A stretch of 64,000 nt of DNA from contig NC_134970.1 in assembly GCF_965638725.1 (NCBI RefSeq), positions 377,001 to 441,000 on the forward strand, read 5' to 3'. The stretch's first letter is position 1. Each line of letters starts with the position of its first letter. The position numbers and the translations under genes were made by a program. Source of the stretch: Aptenodytes patagonicus. Its lineage: Eukaryota > Chordata > Aves > Sphenisciformes > Spheniscidae. Shown here piece by piece: positions 36,923 to 50,741 of this stretch. The notes under the pieces are model-generated. The model searched no databases and was not told where the DNA came from. It saw only the letters and a program-made list of their open reading frames with translations.

Positions 36923-39900
36923 TCTAGGAAGTAAGGTTGGTAGTCTTTGTAAGGGAAGAGGAGGAGGTTGCTCCTGCAACGTCAGTACTTTTTGCATGCA
37001 GTGAAAAAGCTGTGTGCATGCAATGCTGTTGTGATGCTGTTGTGTTCATTCACCTTTTAACTGCGGTTTAGTGTATATGCCTTGAGCTGCTCCCTCCTAC
37101 TGATATATCCTTTTTTTTTGTGCTGATGTTGCTACTGGAGCAGTCTCATGACTTACCACATCAGAACTAAAGGCAGAACTGAGCTTACATATTCTTGGGA
37201 TATGGCCCAGTTCAACTACAGCTATACAATTTGAAGTAGGAACTAGTCTGGTTTGTTTTAACAGGAGTCAGATTAAATGATTGCAGGTCCTTCCAGGCAT
37301 CAGTATCAATTGTACTCTAGCTGATCATGCAGACCTGCAAGAATAAAGTGAAGTGAGCATGCACATAAGCTAAAAATACCTCTGAATAATTTTTCTGCAA
37401 GCAATGAGAGAGAGAGGACTAGTAACCTGGAATGCCAACCATCTTGAAGGTATGTTTGCACTTTCATAACCTTTGCAGTTGGTGAAGGCTCTGATGCAAG
37501 CATGTCTGTTGTTACATATCAGAGAACTAACTTCAGGCTGTAGCTCATAAAGAAGTTGGATTTTTCTCTTACTGTTTGTTTATTCTTTAAGTACTTGTGG
37601 TGGCTTAGTATCACAGAAGCTCCATGATAAGAGAGCTGTCTTCTAGGTAAAGGTTTAGTTAACTTCACTAAAGAACACATTTATTCTTGCTAAAATTGAG
37701 AACACCTGCATTTACAATGAGCACTTGAATGGGCTTGCTTACCTTTTGCAATCTGCAGCAAAGGAACAGATGGTTTAAACCTAAACCATTGGACTACAGA
37801 TGGATTTTGCTGCTAGACCAAATACTGCCTGTGTGAGGTGATGCTTGCTCTGCATGTGCTTGACACACGTGGATGGCCGGATGCCCTGCTGACCCTTCTG
37901 ATTCCTCTGAAGCTGGAGTTCGGTGCCTTGCTGGCAGAGGAACAATGAGGAGTTCTCTGGGTGGATGTTTCATTTCTCTTTGCCAGGCACTGCAGCACTG
38001 CCTCACTGTGTCCAAAGCAGTCTCAGCCTTGCCAGTCCATCTGCTCCAGCTTCTGACAGCCCATCTTCTCCATCTCTTTCTGTGGCATTCATGTTGGCTG
38101 CCTTTGTGCCATTTTCAGCACCTCCGACTTCACTCAGTCCCCTGGATTCCCTCAGTAGGCTTGCTTGTTTTTTTCCCTTTGTGTCCTAGCTAAACTTCTC
38201 CTGGCTTGCTCCAATGACACTGAGCTGTTCACCACATCATGAAGTACTGCAATTCAGTTGCCAGTTTTTTATTCCTCCCCCTGCCCAGGGGGGCATATCT
38301 TAAACTCCTCTTTCCACCCTGAAATTCTACCAAGAGTTAGAAACTATGCCCCTAGACTGTTTTACTATTTGCTGCCATTGTAGAATTCACATCTAGATCT
38401 CTGTAGACAAGTATGTGGTTTTGGAATTATTGCCATCTTTCTCTGAGGGTTGAGATTATAAGCCTGTGTCCTCAGAGCACTGGCCTTCTTTCCCCTTATT
38501 GTTAATCCACTTCACCGTGTGAGCTATTTAGATCACTTCAGTGCCTGCATATGCATACAGGGGCTGAACTGCATTTCATACCGTTCTTGTGTCCTTTGCT
38601 CTGTGTTAGTGGAGCAAAGCATGCAGAACTAAGCACTTAACACTGAGTAGAATTGCTCTTTGAGAAATTACCTTCTGATGCATTCCATGGGCTATCATTG
38701 CAGCTAAGCGCTTGGTGTTCTTCACGTGATTTAATGCTTAGGAACTAGGATAATGTTTGCTAAATTAGCAGGGATTAAAACTGGGGATATAAATTCCTGC
38801 TCCTTTCATTAACACATCAGAAAGATGAGCATGTTTAGCATATAACTTTAATTAGCAGATGACACAAGACTTGTGAAACACGGTGCTGGGTCCCGTCAGC
38901 TAAGGGGAAGTGAAGATGCCTCACCAAGGAACAAGCAAGGGTACATTATGGTGTGCAGTGGTGTATCTGTTGCTTCATCTTAGTGGTGATGTTCTTCATC
39001 TACTGACAGCCCTTTTTGCCTCATGTGTGGCTTCAATGAAATCCATAGCATTGCTCACAGGAAGAGCTTGTTGCTGTCATATGCAGCTCAGCCCCTGCAC
39101 TCCCCCAGGGGGAACCAGATCCACCTGCACTGCCAGAGGCCAGCCAGCTAAAGAGAACACTGAGGCTTGTTTGGATGCAGTCATTTCCTTAACTAAGCCT
39201 GTAGAGCAACTGGCTTGTTGAGAGTATCTTTATTTTTTTTATCTCATATGTCATATCAGAGATGAACACAAAAGCCTTTCATGGTAGAAGAGTTACTCAG
39301 CAAATGTTATGTAGCTGGTGGGTGACAAGTGATCCTGTCTGTCACGGCTCTGGCAACTAAAAATGTTTGGAAATCATGTCTTTTGAAGATTTCCATCACT
39401 GCAGGGAACGTGGAGCTGGGATATGCCATTAGGGTGTGCTGAAGCTGTGAATTTGACACTGGGATCTGCATGGCAGTGTGTATCTGTTTCAGATCACTTT
39501 CCTATCAGGAAAGAGTTAGGTCTGAAAGTGGCTGAAAACCCCATTCATTTGAAATTTTGTTTGGAGATGTGTTCAGTGCAGTTCTGCCGCTGTTATGGGG
39601 TGCAGCTACAGGGTCTGTGCCATGGATCTGAACAGTGGTTTTGCAGTTGACTGCAGGACAAGATGCAAAATGCCAAACTGAAGTCTGTTTTCCTCTCGGA
39701 GGACATCTGTGTCTCCAGGCAATCCCAAATGTAAGTCATTTATCTGCTCTATTGGCCCTAGCATGTTTTCAAAGGAAGGAGATGTGGCAGCAACAAGTCC
39801 ATCTGACAGCATGCTGTAGGGACCATGCTCAGTGATGAATTCTGCTTTCTAAATGAAGACAGATTATCTGCCGATCTGAGGTTTAATCGGCTCAACACAA

Positions 39901-42900
39901 CAGGGAAAGTGCATGTAATTCAGAGAACTGCAGCAACTGTGTTAGGAAGCATAGAGCAGTCTGTGAATAATCGGCCTTCTGTAATCAGGCACACACCCTG
40001 CATGAAAGCAGAGATCATGAACTGTAAGTTAGGCATCATTCTGCTAGGAATTTGTAAATTAACCGTTCATTCTTCAAAATCTCTTATATGGAATATGTCA
40101 CCAGATGGTGCTCTTACACAGCCATCTATGTGCTGGTCTCTGAGTGAGCAAATAGTTTTGTCTTGGGAAGAAGTTCTCAGGCAAGGCTGGCTTTGATTTC
40201 TGCAGGTATGAGAGGTACCTGCTGAGGACCCATTGTTTGCTGGGAGTGAGGCATGGGTGGTGTGCCGAGATCTGCGTGTGTTGCCTTATACCCCAGGATC
40301 AGTGTTCGTGTTTAAGTGGTACGTGGTAACCTGGGGACTTCAATCTCATTCATTTCTCTCTTCATCTTAGCCTTAATAGGGTGCTGTGCTTACTGCCTGG
40401 ATGTGCGAGAGCTGAAGGCGATGCTGTCAAGTTGCACGGGGAAAGTTGGAAATGACTGCACTGGCACAGCTAGCAGCAGCAATCCCCCTGCCTCCTGCCA
40501 TGGGGAAACTCTGTGAACCATGCCTCCTGGGGAGGAGGCGTGTAAGAACAGCCTCAACTGGCAGCCTGCCTTGCTTGCCCCCTCTTCATCTCTGTGACAG
40601 CAAGGCACGTGGGGGTCGGGGAAGCTTTCAGCAAGCAGGAGCTACTACGAAGGTAATCAGCTTTGTTCCCCTGTCTCTGGCAATTGCTTTGAGCACTGTT
40701 GGCGCCAGCCACAAAGAACAGTGGGCTTTTCGTTTGAATCAGGCATGTAGCATAGGCTCTGGGTGCTCTCTGCACTGCGGAAAACTGTCCAGGAAGGAGA
40801 TGCTCCTCAGCCATTTTTTGTTGCTGAAAGTTGTGTCTCAGGGTCCTTTTCGTGAGCAGAGCAAGTAACCGAGCTAGTAACCACTGCTGCCACCATAGGC
40901 TTACTGTGTGCTCCTGAAAGAAGCAAGGTCTGAGCATCACCTGTAGACAGGAGCCCTGTACTCTGGCCCTGCATCTGATGCTGTCTCTTGGGCTTGTGTG
41001 TTCTTGATGCTGAGCAAAGAGTTGAGACTAGGTGAGATCTGAGCCTGCCATTTATCCTAGCTCTGGATTTTTGTGCCGAATCAGGCCATGCAGCGGATGC
41101 TGGATATGTTCAGCCTGCTTTGAGCTCGGGCACAGCTGTATTGGAACACTGAGTGTTAATAATGACCATGGGGCAGACTGGATTTTCACCATTGTCATCT
41201 CTTTTCCTGCTGCCCTGCATCTGATGGAAAGGAAGGGCTATTAACTACCCTGAGTGAGTTAAGGAACCGTATTTAATGCTGGAAAGACAGGCAGTGCCAA
41301 AGTTGGTAATACTGAGGCATTTCAGTTATTCTTCGGTAGGCAATTGGAAGAGCTGACTGGGTCTGTAGAAGAGCTGCATGTGGTCTGTGCCTCCTGCTGA
41401 AGCTGCAGTATGTTCCTGGTTTTACCACCCTTGTGCAATGCTCTCCTTCCCTCTGGAAAACATGATTAATCAGAATGTGTTGTCAGCATTCAATACTCTG
41501 CTTTGTTATTTGGAAGTTTTCTTTCCCTAGCTTGGTGTCCAGAGCTACAGTATGATCTTTGTTATCTCTACAGTTTCTCAGTTCCCTTTCACAGAAAGTG
41601 ATCTGATACTCAGTGTGCTGCTGGCTCATGGGGTGACTGTGGACATGTCAAACCAATTTAATCTTCTTGCCCAATTATAATCAATCTAATTCTCCTCCAG
41701 ATACACACAGACCCAGTATCCTTTTAGTGTCTGAGCAGAACATAAATGTGTCAGGCCATCTTATTTGCTCCTGGCTGTTGAAAACTAAATTCTGTAGAAA
41801 GTAATTCAATAATGCTATTGTTGGGCCTATAGACTCTATCCTACTATGTACTTCCAAGGAGCCCTCTCTCTTTCTTGCCTTTACTGTAAATGATGCTCAT
41901 TTACATTTAAATGATGCTCATCATCAGTATGATGAGCATAGTGACTGGTGTCACAGAGAAGGCTTTCTGAATGCGTGTGTCTAAGACATGATTTATGGGG
42001 CCACATTTGTAGGTGGTGTAAATTGACAGAGCTTCATGAAAGTCAGCGGAAGACCTATACACTCATTTACTTGATGAGTTACTTCTTCCTTTAAACTAAA
42101 CAATGTTCTTAATGTTTGTTCCTGAGTTCTAGTAATAATGTGCAGAGATGACTTTTGCAGTGTGACCCTAGCCAGGAGGGCTCTGGGAGGGCAGTCGTGA
42201 GGGTCTGGACAATGTCTGGGGCTGGGACCCCTGGCATCCTGGGAGGATGTGCCTCCCAGGGACAGGGTGCTGCAGGCTTTGGGCCTGTCACCCTCTGCGC
42301 ATCTGGGCTGCCCATGACTGGGGTTATTGCCTTTGACAGCACTCTGCTGTGATGATGGAGGGCACTTCACTGGCTGAGAGCAGTGGTGGGGAGGATGTTT
42401 GACTATTATCTAAACAGACCTACTAAGTAAACAACGTTTTGCCAGTGCTAATGGCTCTGTGTCCTTGCCTCTTGTCATTTTAGAGCCTTGGGGAATAATG
42501 TTATCAGTAAGTAAATAGATTTTAAAAAAACCACAACCCAGTGAAATCTTTTGGCCCTGAGATTTGATGCTGGCAGGAGCAGCAAACACCCTGCAATGAG
42601 GCAGACACGGTCCTTTTTCCCCACTGTCCCAGCCAGTTCCCCAGGGCAAGCCCTTGTGCTCTGGTGGTGCGCTATGAACCCTCGTGCCTGATGAGAGCAG
42701 CCTGTTGCTTTTCTTCTGTTGCATGGCCCTCCTGCTCTTTCCATGGGCAGCTGGAAAGGACACCCTTATTCCAAATTGCAGGACCTGATGCTCCTCTTTC
42801 TGGGGGATATGAAGCTGTGGGAAAGTAGATGCAACAGAAACCAACAGCTTGGGAAAGTCCCATATGCTGCATGGCTAATAGATGAAGCTGGTTATGTTTA

Positions 42901-43400
42901 TGAGGCTCCTCGGGAACTGAGATGATTGCCAACACATCCGTCATTTAGGATTAACTCTTCCGTCCATTGTCACCTGTGGAAGGAGATTATTAAGTAGTGA
43001 AGCGATTGGCAAGGGTTTCCTTTTTTCCTTTTTCACTAATAGGAGTATTGCAAATGTTGCTTTGGGCTCCCGGGAGAGACACTTGCAGAGGATGCTCTGA
43101 GGGTAAGCTGTACGTGTAACAGAGATCTTCGATGCAGATCTGTACGTCTCTAGCCAGAAAACTCACTTGGATTGCTGGCTGTGGGTCTTGTGAAAGAGGT
43201 TTGGCATCGTTGTCCAGGATGCACTGGGGCTGCCTGTGCTGCAGCAGGCAGGTCTGGCAGCAGGACCCACACCGTGCCACAGTGTCCCTGAGGGCAGGGA
43301 AGCACCTGGAGGAGTAGGAGAGCCGAGAATGAGACTCAGTGGCCAAAGACCTGATGCTAGGCTCAGTTCAGAGGGGCTGGATGCTGTAGAGCATGGCAGG
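36923..43400. other. Intergenic DNA, no gene recognised
   Basis: This is mixed-composition DNA. Open frames of up to about 140 codons occur on both strands (for example 39825-40196 and 40446-40868). They overlap each other, lack recognisable domains and sit in GC-richer stretches where stop codons are rare. A perfect 11-bp hairpin lies at 41914-41939. A cluster of TAAT/ATTA-type motifs at about 41655-41695 could belong to a regulatory element, but this is speculative. Confidence 0.6.
41914..41939. repeat. Perfect 11-bp inverted repeat with 4-nt loop
   Basis: The arms ATGCTCATCAT and ATGATGAGCAT (41914-41924 and 41929-41939) flank the loop CAGT. The left arm also belongs to a direct repeat of ATGATGCTCAT just upstream (41890-41900 and 41911-41921). 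Confidence 0.85.
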
Positions 43401-43417
43401 TGAGGAGCTGTCAGTCC

Positions 43418-43475
43418 CTGCAGGGCGAGGCGGGACGGCAGCGCCGCGGGAGCGGGGTCTGCACCTGTCCGCAAA
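43418..43475. promoter_or_regulatory. Small CpG cluster, possible promoter
   Basis: A run of CpG dinucleotides (GGGCGAGGCGGGACGGCAGC, then GCCGCGGGAGCGGGG) stands out from CpG-poor surroundings. It lies about 9 kb upstream of the SYT6 coding exon. A 12-G homopolymer run follows at about 43536-43548. It could mark a non-coding first exon or promoter of SYT6, or simply be a GC-rich island. No splice-linked exon can be proven. Confidence 0.3.
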
Positions 43476-46400
43476 GTGCTGTTTGAGAGGAGACCACTCA
43501 GGTCCTTTGGGGTGCTGGATGGGAAGCATCGGCACGGGGGGGGGGGGAGGCAGATCCTGCAGTTCTGCGGTGCTCTCTGGAGGCTGATTGAGCAGGTTAA
43601 TCAAAGATCTCTCAGGTTTCTTTTCACATGTTAATTTTCTCCTGAAATAAAAACACTACAGCATTTTCTCTCGGAGGCACAGTTGTGCATCATTGTTTTT
43701 GTTTTCTCTGTTATAGAAATACTGCTATTTTTATTACTTGTATTTCCACTGGGAGGGATAAAAATAACTAGAATAGGGCAAATACTTTGTAAGCACACTG
43801 GGGGGAAAAAAAACCCAGCTTATAACTCCTTATTTTCTATTACAGGTATCAGCTTAGCTTGTTTCTTCCAGAAGGTTGAGATTAAATATATTCTGCTTTG
43901 CTTTTCTGTTTCCATGAAAACAATTGTGGCTTAAAGCCTGTGCTAATTCCAAGGAGGGTCGGGCTTGCAACCTCCTGCACTCTCTGCCAGGTGTTATTGC
44001 CTACAGTGCAGGAGAAAGGTGGTTGCAGATGGATGTGTTCAGTCTCTTACTGTGCTGTGCAGACACATGGGATTTTTCCAGATTCTTTTGTCCAACTCTC
44101 TCAGTGTCTAGCTATCTTCTTTCCTGATAGAAATCGTGCTGAGATAAAGCCATATGTGGTGTGGACCAGGGCTGTTTCAAATCTAAACACAACCCACCTC
44201 GTGGCTGCTAGAGCTGCGTGCATACATGGGCTTGAAAGTGTCACATGAACTGTCAGTGGCCATCACTGACCAAACCCTCGTTCTGCTCTGGAAACACTTA
44301 ATGCCACCAGGGAAGACCTGGAGACTACTGCAATTATGCTTAAAAGGGCCTCCTCCTGCTTTCCTGAATTACAGTGGCTGAGGAGTGTATGAGAGCAAAA
44401 GCTTCTCGGGAATCTTTAGCACTTCATTACCGAAGACAAATTTTAATCTGTCTTCTGGGTTCTGACACCAGCATTTTATTTGCCTTCGAGGAAAGTGCAG
44501 TCTTTTTAAAATAAATTATATAGTGATACTGATAATAGTGTCCGCAGCGCAGAGGGTTGAAATGAGACCCTAAAAGCAGCAGTTTTTCATCTGTTCTCAG
44601 AAAAAGTATGTGTTAACATCTGTCGTTAACATTTATGCAAAGGCCAACTTAATCCTTCTAACAGCTGCGTACCAGACAACAGCCACATTTTAGGTTTTCA
44701 CAGCATTGCAGAAGCATGCTTTTGACCTGGGGGGAGATAGTGACTAACTAACTTTATAAATTAGGTTGAGAAACTGAAATGGGTCTAATCCCAGCCTAAC
44801 GCTCGTTCCTGTGAGGCAGTACCATGTTCGGGTAACAGGATTTGCTGCCATAATCTTCCTGAAATTTAGGTCCTAAATAACTAGCTTTTCAAACTGACAC
44901 AGGGCTGACAGGCCTTTGTGGCAGTGCGTGTCACCGGGACTGTGCGTGCACAGTCGCCTTGGCTTGGATGCAGTCAAGATGTCAAGTCCTCAGGCAGGTA
45001 CCCCAGCATGGCCCCTGGGCTCTCACTTCATTAATTTTATTGAGATTGTGCCTTGTGTTAAATACAGATGCTTGGAGAATGGAAGGTCAGAGTTCCCCAA
45101 GCTATTTAGCTAATGGCTTTTGGGCATGGCTGATAGTTGCAACACTCACAACCACATCTCTCTGATACAATCTCATCTGATGTCTCTCAGCCATCTGATG
45201 CCTCTGGATCAGAAATGGCGTTTTAGAGCTTCCAGCCCTGCTAAATCATGCCGTGACTGTTCACCTTGAAGATATACAAAGATTCCAGGTCAATAAAATG
45301 TATTTCAGAAATCTCATCACCAGAAAACAATTTTTGATGATAGTCCTGCCCCTAGAAATCTTCTTGCCTGGATGCACTCAGCTTCAAAGAAGTCTGTTTT
45401 TGGTGTCCATTTTTTTGTGCAATAAGTTGCAATGCCTCTTGGAATCAGTGCTTTTCAGGACACCAAGCCACATTTTCTTGCCTTTAAACCAATGAAGCTA
45501 GCACTACACAGCAATACCTTGCTGACAGTTTAGGTCAGGAGCTTGCAGCAGGTACTGCTTACCCCTTGCCGTGGTGGCCTTTTTGCTATGCGGGTTCATC
45601 ATGTGCTGTGCTGAGGAAGTGAATGAATTGTTTATCATTAAACTTCACATCCCAGAGTTCGCTTGCAGTGCAGTCCAGGGACTGTCACTTTAGGCTGCAA
45701 ATTCAGGGTTATTCTTCCTTCTTCCTTGTCTTGCCAGGATATTCAGAGAGGTGTGTCTGGAATCGAATAACTGCTCCCAAGAAAGCTTATATAGGGGATG
45801 AACAGCCACTGTGCAGCCAGGAGAGACTAGGTACACACAAGTGGGGAACCAGCATTTCCTTTATGTTTCTAGTATTGCTTTGTGCAATAAACAGAGCCTT
45901 GGCAAGTCTTATTGCTAAGCAGTATGAGGGGAGCAGGGTCCTGGAGACCTTTACGTTGGCGAATGTTTCTACTGGAGATGAACAGAGGCGCGATCTGTGC
46001 TTTTTGTGCAAAAAAATGTAAATCATTGCTCTCTGGGGAAAACACAGCTCTGCTTAACCACCCTCTCCACCATGGGAGGTGCTTCTTTTTTTGCTGCACT
46101 GTTACCAGCAGAAATGCAAAGCTCTGGCTGCTCCACATGCTCCAGGGGACAGAGGCAGGCTGTGGCCTGGCAGCTCTGTACCGCACACAGCCAGATACAG
46201 ATTTAATACTCAGTGCAGAGCTTGTTTAAATATTTTTTTCTAAAGTTAGTTTGAGCTCAAGTCTTGCTACTAGTATTGGATTTACACTAATTCTTAAAGC
46301 TCTGTCTTCATTGTGACAACCAGGGTAATCTCCTCCTCTCTGTGCACACAGAGATTAGGTGAGGATGTTGGTTTTGCTTGCTGCTTGCACACCATCAACC

Positions 46401-49400
46401 ACCACAGAAGATCTGCATATCAAAGCGGTGCATGAAGGTGCGCAGCAATACATGTTACATTTATACACAGATGGCACATTGATGTTGCCAAAGGATCCAG
46501 ATCAGCGTCGTTTTTCCTGGCAAGAAGCTCTGAATAATTTTTGAGCTGTTTCCAATTTTCATATTAACTGTGAGAGTAAACAGTATCATACTATTAGTTA
46601 GAACTGGCATAAATAAATGCTGCTGCTCCCTCTCCAGACTTGGATATTATTAAAAAAACCCCAACAAACCAGCTTCAAATAGATCCTAATCCAAATTAAA
46701 TGAATAGCATGTTCTATCTCAGCTGGACAAATATATTTGTGATTCCACCTTAGTAGCACACATTCCCATAGGTGTGATCAGATATGTTGAATAGAAAAAA
46801 AATTTGTACATATAGTTAGCCATGTTCGGACTCCAGACATAAACTCTCTACAATTAGATACATATTGAACATACTCTCATTAATCCAATTGCAGCGTGCT
46901 ACAAAACTTCATAGTTCCTCAAATGTTTGTGGTTGGTGCTTGTCTTCTGCTTTACTGAAGGGAAAATTATCATCCTTTCTCAATCTGCTCACTCTCAGAT
47001 TATTATGAATTTTACCGCTTTCCATCTTGGTTACTGAGCAGTATGTGCAGCCCTCTAACTGCTGCAAACTATAGTCAGTATTTTCATTCATTTTGTGGTC
47101 TTGTCTGAAGTGAATTTCAAAGGTAACTCAAGAGCTGTGTTGTGGCATATAACACATTTCTCTGTGTAATCCAAGAGTGTTGAGCCATTTTTCCCTAACA
47201 TTTATTCAACTCTAAGCCCTTCTGGACTAGCTACAGATGCAGCCTTCTCTATTTAACTGTTAGCTTTGCCTCTCTAAATGTAACATCAGGCCACTGGACA
47301 GGGAGAAGATAAATGCTACCGTGTGAGAGGAAGGCATGCCATGCTTGCCTAAATGCCATGTGAATGCAGCTGCAGGGAAAAGCTTGCCAGACACGGGAAA
47401 TCCGAAATGCCAGGGTGGATGTGGGTGAGACAAAGCTGCTGAACCCCTTCAGAGATCATCAGCTCTGCCCAGGTTCCTGGGAGCGTTGGCGGGGGCACTT
47501 GCCTGTGCTGTTCATACTGGAAGGTGGAAACACGACTTAGGGGAGCAATTTGGCCTCCAAGTAAAAATTCAGTCTGAGGCAGGCTGCAAAACAGATGCTC
47601 TGCAGCGGTCTAGGAGCTGGGCTTGTACATCTGTTCTGTGCTCATGCCCCTCCACCCTTTGACCACAAAGTTGCAGCATGGCCAGGGAGGGGGGCACCAG
47701 CAACGCAGGCTGGAGGGCGGTGGAAGCTGCAGTGCCGGTGGAGAGGGGTCTGGCTCCTCCAGAGCTTTCCCTGTGCAGCTCCGTGTGCAAAGTGGGAGCT
47801 TCCCAGCAGGAGATGAGAGGCAGAATCTTGTATCTCGGTAGCCATATGTATGTGTATATGGGAGAAAAGAAGTCGGTGCGAGAGTCCTTGCTTGGGAAAA
47901 GCAGTGTTTGGATTTTCAGACGTGACAGCTGCTATCTGGCTGTTTTCCAGCCTTCTATGTTGGACAATAAACAGTGCAGCATATGACATAAATTCAAAGT
48001 TACAAGGTGCAAAAAAAAGTCTGGTTTTGTGTTCTGAAGAAATAGTTGTTGAGAGTACGGACGCTGATACCAGGGTCTCCTGTTATTGTTACCCAGCAAG
48101 CCTGGAATCCTCTGATATGTAAATGAAGGTGAATAATTGACCCAAGGTGACTTTAGATTTAAAAGTAAAAAGTTCTTGGTATTACCTTTGAAATAAAATT
48201 AGCTTTTTTCCAAATAATTGAATTTTATTATTGATTTCTGTGTTACAAGCTCTCAGTTGGACATTAACCTTTTTCTAAGGGTTTGTTTGTTTGGGGGTTG
48301 TTTGTCTGTTGAAATCTCTCTAAGGTAAATTCAAATTTCAAATGCAATACTTGACTGATGTATTCCAGGAATTCCTCTCTTAGTGCCAGTTTTGGTGGCT
48401 CAGGCAAAAACTATTGCTGTGCTGGAGAGATGTGGTGATGGCATCATTAGCCAGGGGCTCACTTCCATCCCCTTGGGTCTCACAGTACTTTGGTTTTGGG
48501 AGTCTGGGCCACAGGTGCCCTGGAGGAGGCAATGAGAGGAGCAGAGAAGAGGTGCTGCTCCTTCACCAGGTCCTGGTCAGCTCCTTTCTCGCCTGGCTGT
48601 GAGCATGCCGGCACCCACCGCTGCAGTAGTGCTGGCAGGCGCGGGCTGAATGCCAGTAGCTCTTATGAAGCATCATCTGAGATGCCTGTGCATGTGCCAA
48701 GGCTGGCCACATGTATAACTTATGGGTTTCAGTGATGCAGGGGGCAAAACTGCTCCATTTAGAAAAACCTTGGGAGGCTGTGATGAGCGTTGATGTACTT
48801 ATTTCTTGCTTCTTACTGTCATTAGCTCATATTTTGAAGCTGGCTCTCAAGCCTGGGACTCTTTGTTGCTTGTGGACTGTAGGTGGTCACTCAGCATTGG
48901 AGTTTATCACTAAATCCCCATGCACATGACCTCCACTGAGCTATCAGGGCATGGTGTGTGCAAACTATAGCTACTTGCTCCACTACTTTGTTGAAGTAAA
49001 TTAGGTGAAATCTTTGGGGGGAGGGTGTCACAGTGACAAATGTAAACTTGATTACTACTTGGGGATGCTTCAGCACTTTTTGCTAGAAACTGTGTGATCC
49101 TAGTTTGGGATGGTCTGGTGCTCTGTATGCATTTCCCACACCTTTTATTAAAGTCCAGATGGCTTCTAGGATATATGGTGTTTCATGGGCTACAGAAGCT
49201 ATAAGAAGGCTGGATTTGCAGTGCTCTAAAATTTAGTGTGGCTTACATCCTGACTTGCAGAACAGTCTTCCCCAGCACTGAGAAATCAACTGCTGATGTT
49301 CGTTTTCTGCCCTACAGTGGCCTCCTGGACACTGCCTATAGCTGAATTTTCCCAGAGGAGGGTAACGTTGTCCTGAAAGGTTGGGGGTTGTTTTGCTAAT

Positions 49401-50741
49401 CTGTCTCTAATCACTTCTGCATACACCGATCTGGTTCTGGAACTGCTGCCATTAGTGGGGCTTTCAAGCAGCAGGCAGCAGACCACTAACGGAGAGACAT
49501 CAGATGTTTGGGATCCAGTCACCCTGAGGAAGACTAACAGGCAAGAAGCAGCACCAGCACAAGGTGATTGTAACTTAACCTATGTAGTCTCGTGGGTTTT
49601 TTTTCTTTTCTTTGCGTGCTGACTGATGTGTTATTAATCTGCCCAGGTGAGCAGCATGCTTGTTACAGTAAACCAGTTAAGCTTTGTCACAGTTGCTGAG
49701 TAAACATCATCTCTGATCCTTCCAGCCTCCTCATGGAGGTCTCAGAGCCCCAGGTATGGCCTTTCTTTGCATGGGCTCTTGCAACCTGCTCTTGGGACTG
49801 CAAATCCCTGGGCTGCATTGTGACTGCATCTGCAGGGTGGACTGAGCTCAGTGCGTGTCACGTTCCTCTTGCATCTTGACAGTCACAGGTGGAAAAAATG
49901 TTCTGTAGGACCTTTTGCAGTGGCGCTAAGTTTCTTTGCATACATGAGTGTATGTATGCAAGTTTCTCCTCTGGAGCAGGAGGCAGAAGTAAACCAAATG
50001 TTCAGCTTTGGAAAAGGTCCTGAGTTGGAATTCAGTTGAAGCAAAATGATCATTAACTCCTTCATACTTCAGTACACTTAAGAGGCTGTAGCAGGGTAGG
50101 GCCTAGTCCTTGTAGATGTTGTATGGACCCAAATCAGGGAGGGAAAGACCCTTCTGTAAGGGCTGTACAGCTTAAGGAAAAATACTGTGCAATGAATAAG
50201 GGAAGACAAAGGCTGGGGGTGTCAGTGATGGGAATGATTGGTTCTAAAGACAGGTTTTGGGCATAATTTGAGTTTCAAGTTTCTTAAAAAGATAAATAGG
50301 TGGGTGGTTTTAATGAGTTTGTCATATAAATGTAATGCAAACTATACCTGAGCTTGAGCTCCTGGCAAATTACTTGTTTAGCTTCCAGCCTTGCAAAGTC
50401 TGGAATCTCTACTCAGTAAACACAGACCTTTGCAAGCCATGGTGCTGCCAGCAAGCAGCTGGTAATGTTGGTGTTTGCTTGCATGTGGTAAACACTTTCA
50501 GAAATACTTCCTAATCTGCAGGTATGCCTCAAACTGTTTGCAGCAGAAGGTTATACAGCACTGACCGGGAGGTGGTAGTGTCTAATTAAAAGTGTCTCTT
50601 TGTGACCAATTGTAGGATATTGCTGTCTTAATAAAAGATTTCACTCATGTTGTCTTGGCAACAGAAGTTTTTGGAAGGAGAAGTGCTTAGTAGGTAAGTT
50701 GCTCTTGCCCAGACAGAGGTTGCCATGCTGAATAAAGCACT
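43476..50741. other. Intergenic DNA, no gene recognised
   Basis: No conserved domain, tRNA or named repeat is seen. Several open frames of 60-130 codons occur on both strands (for example 45623-46021 and 47642-47989). None has a family signature, and where they lie on opposite strands at the same place they look like base-composition effects. Confidence 0.6.
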
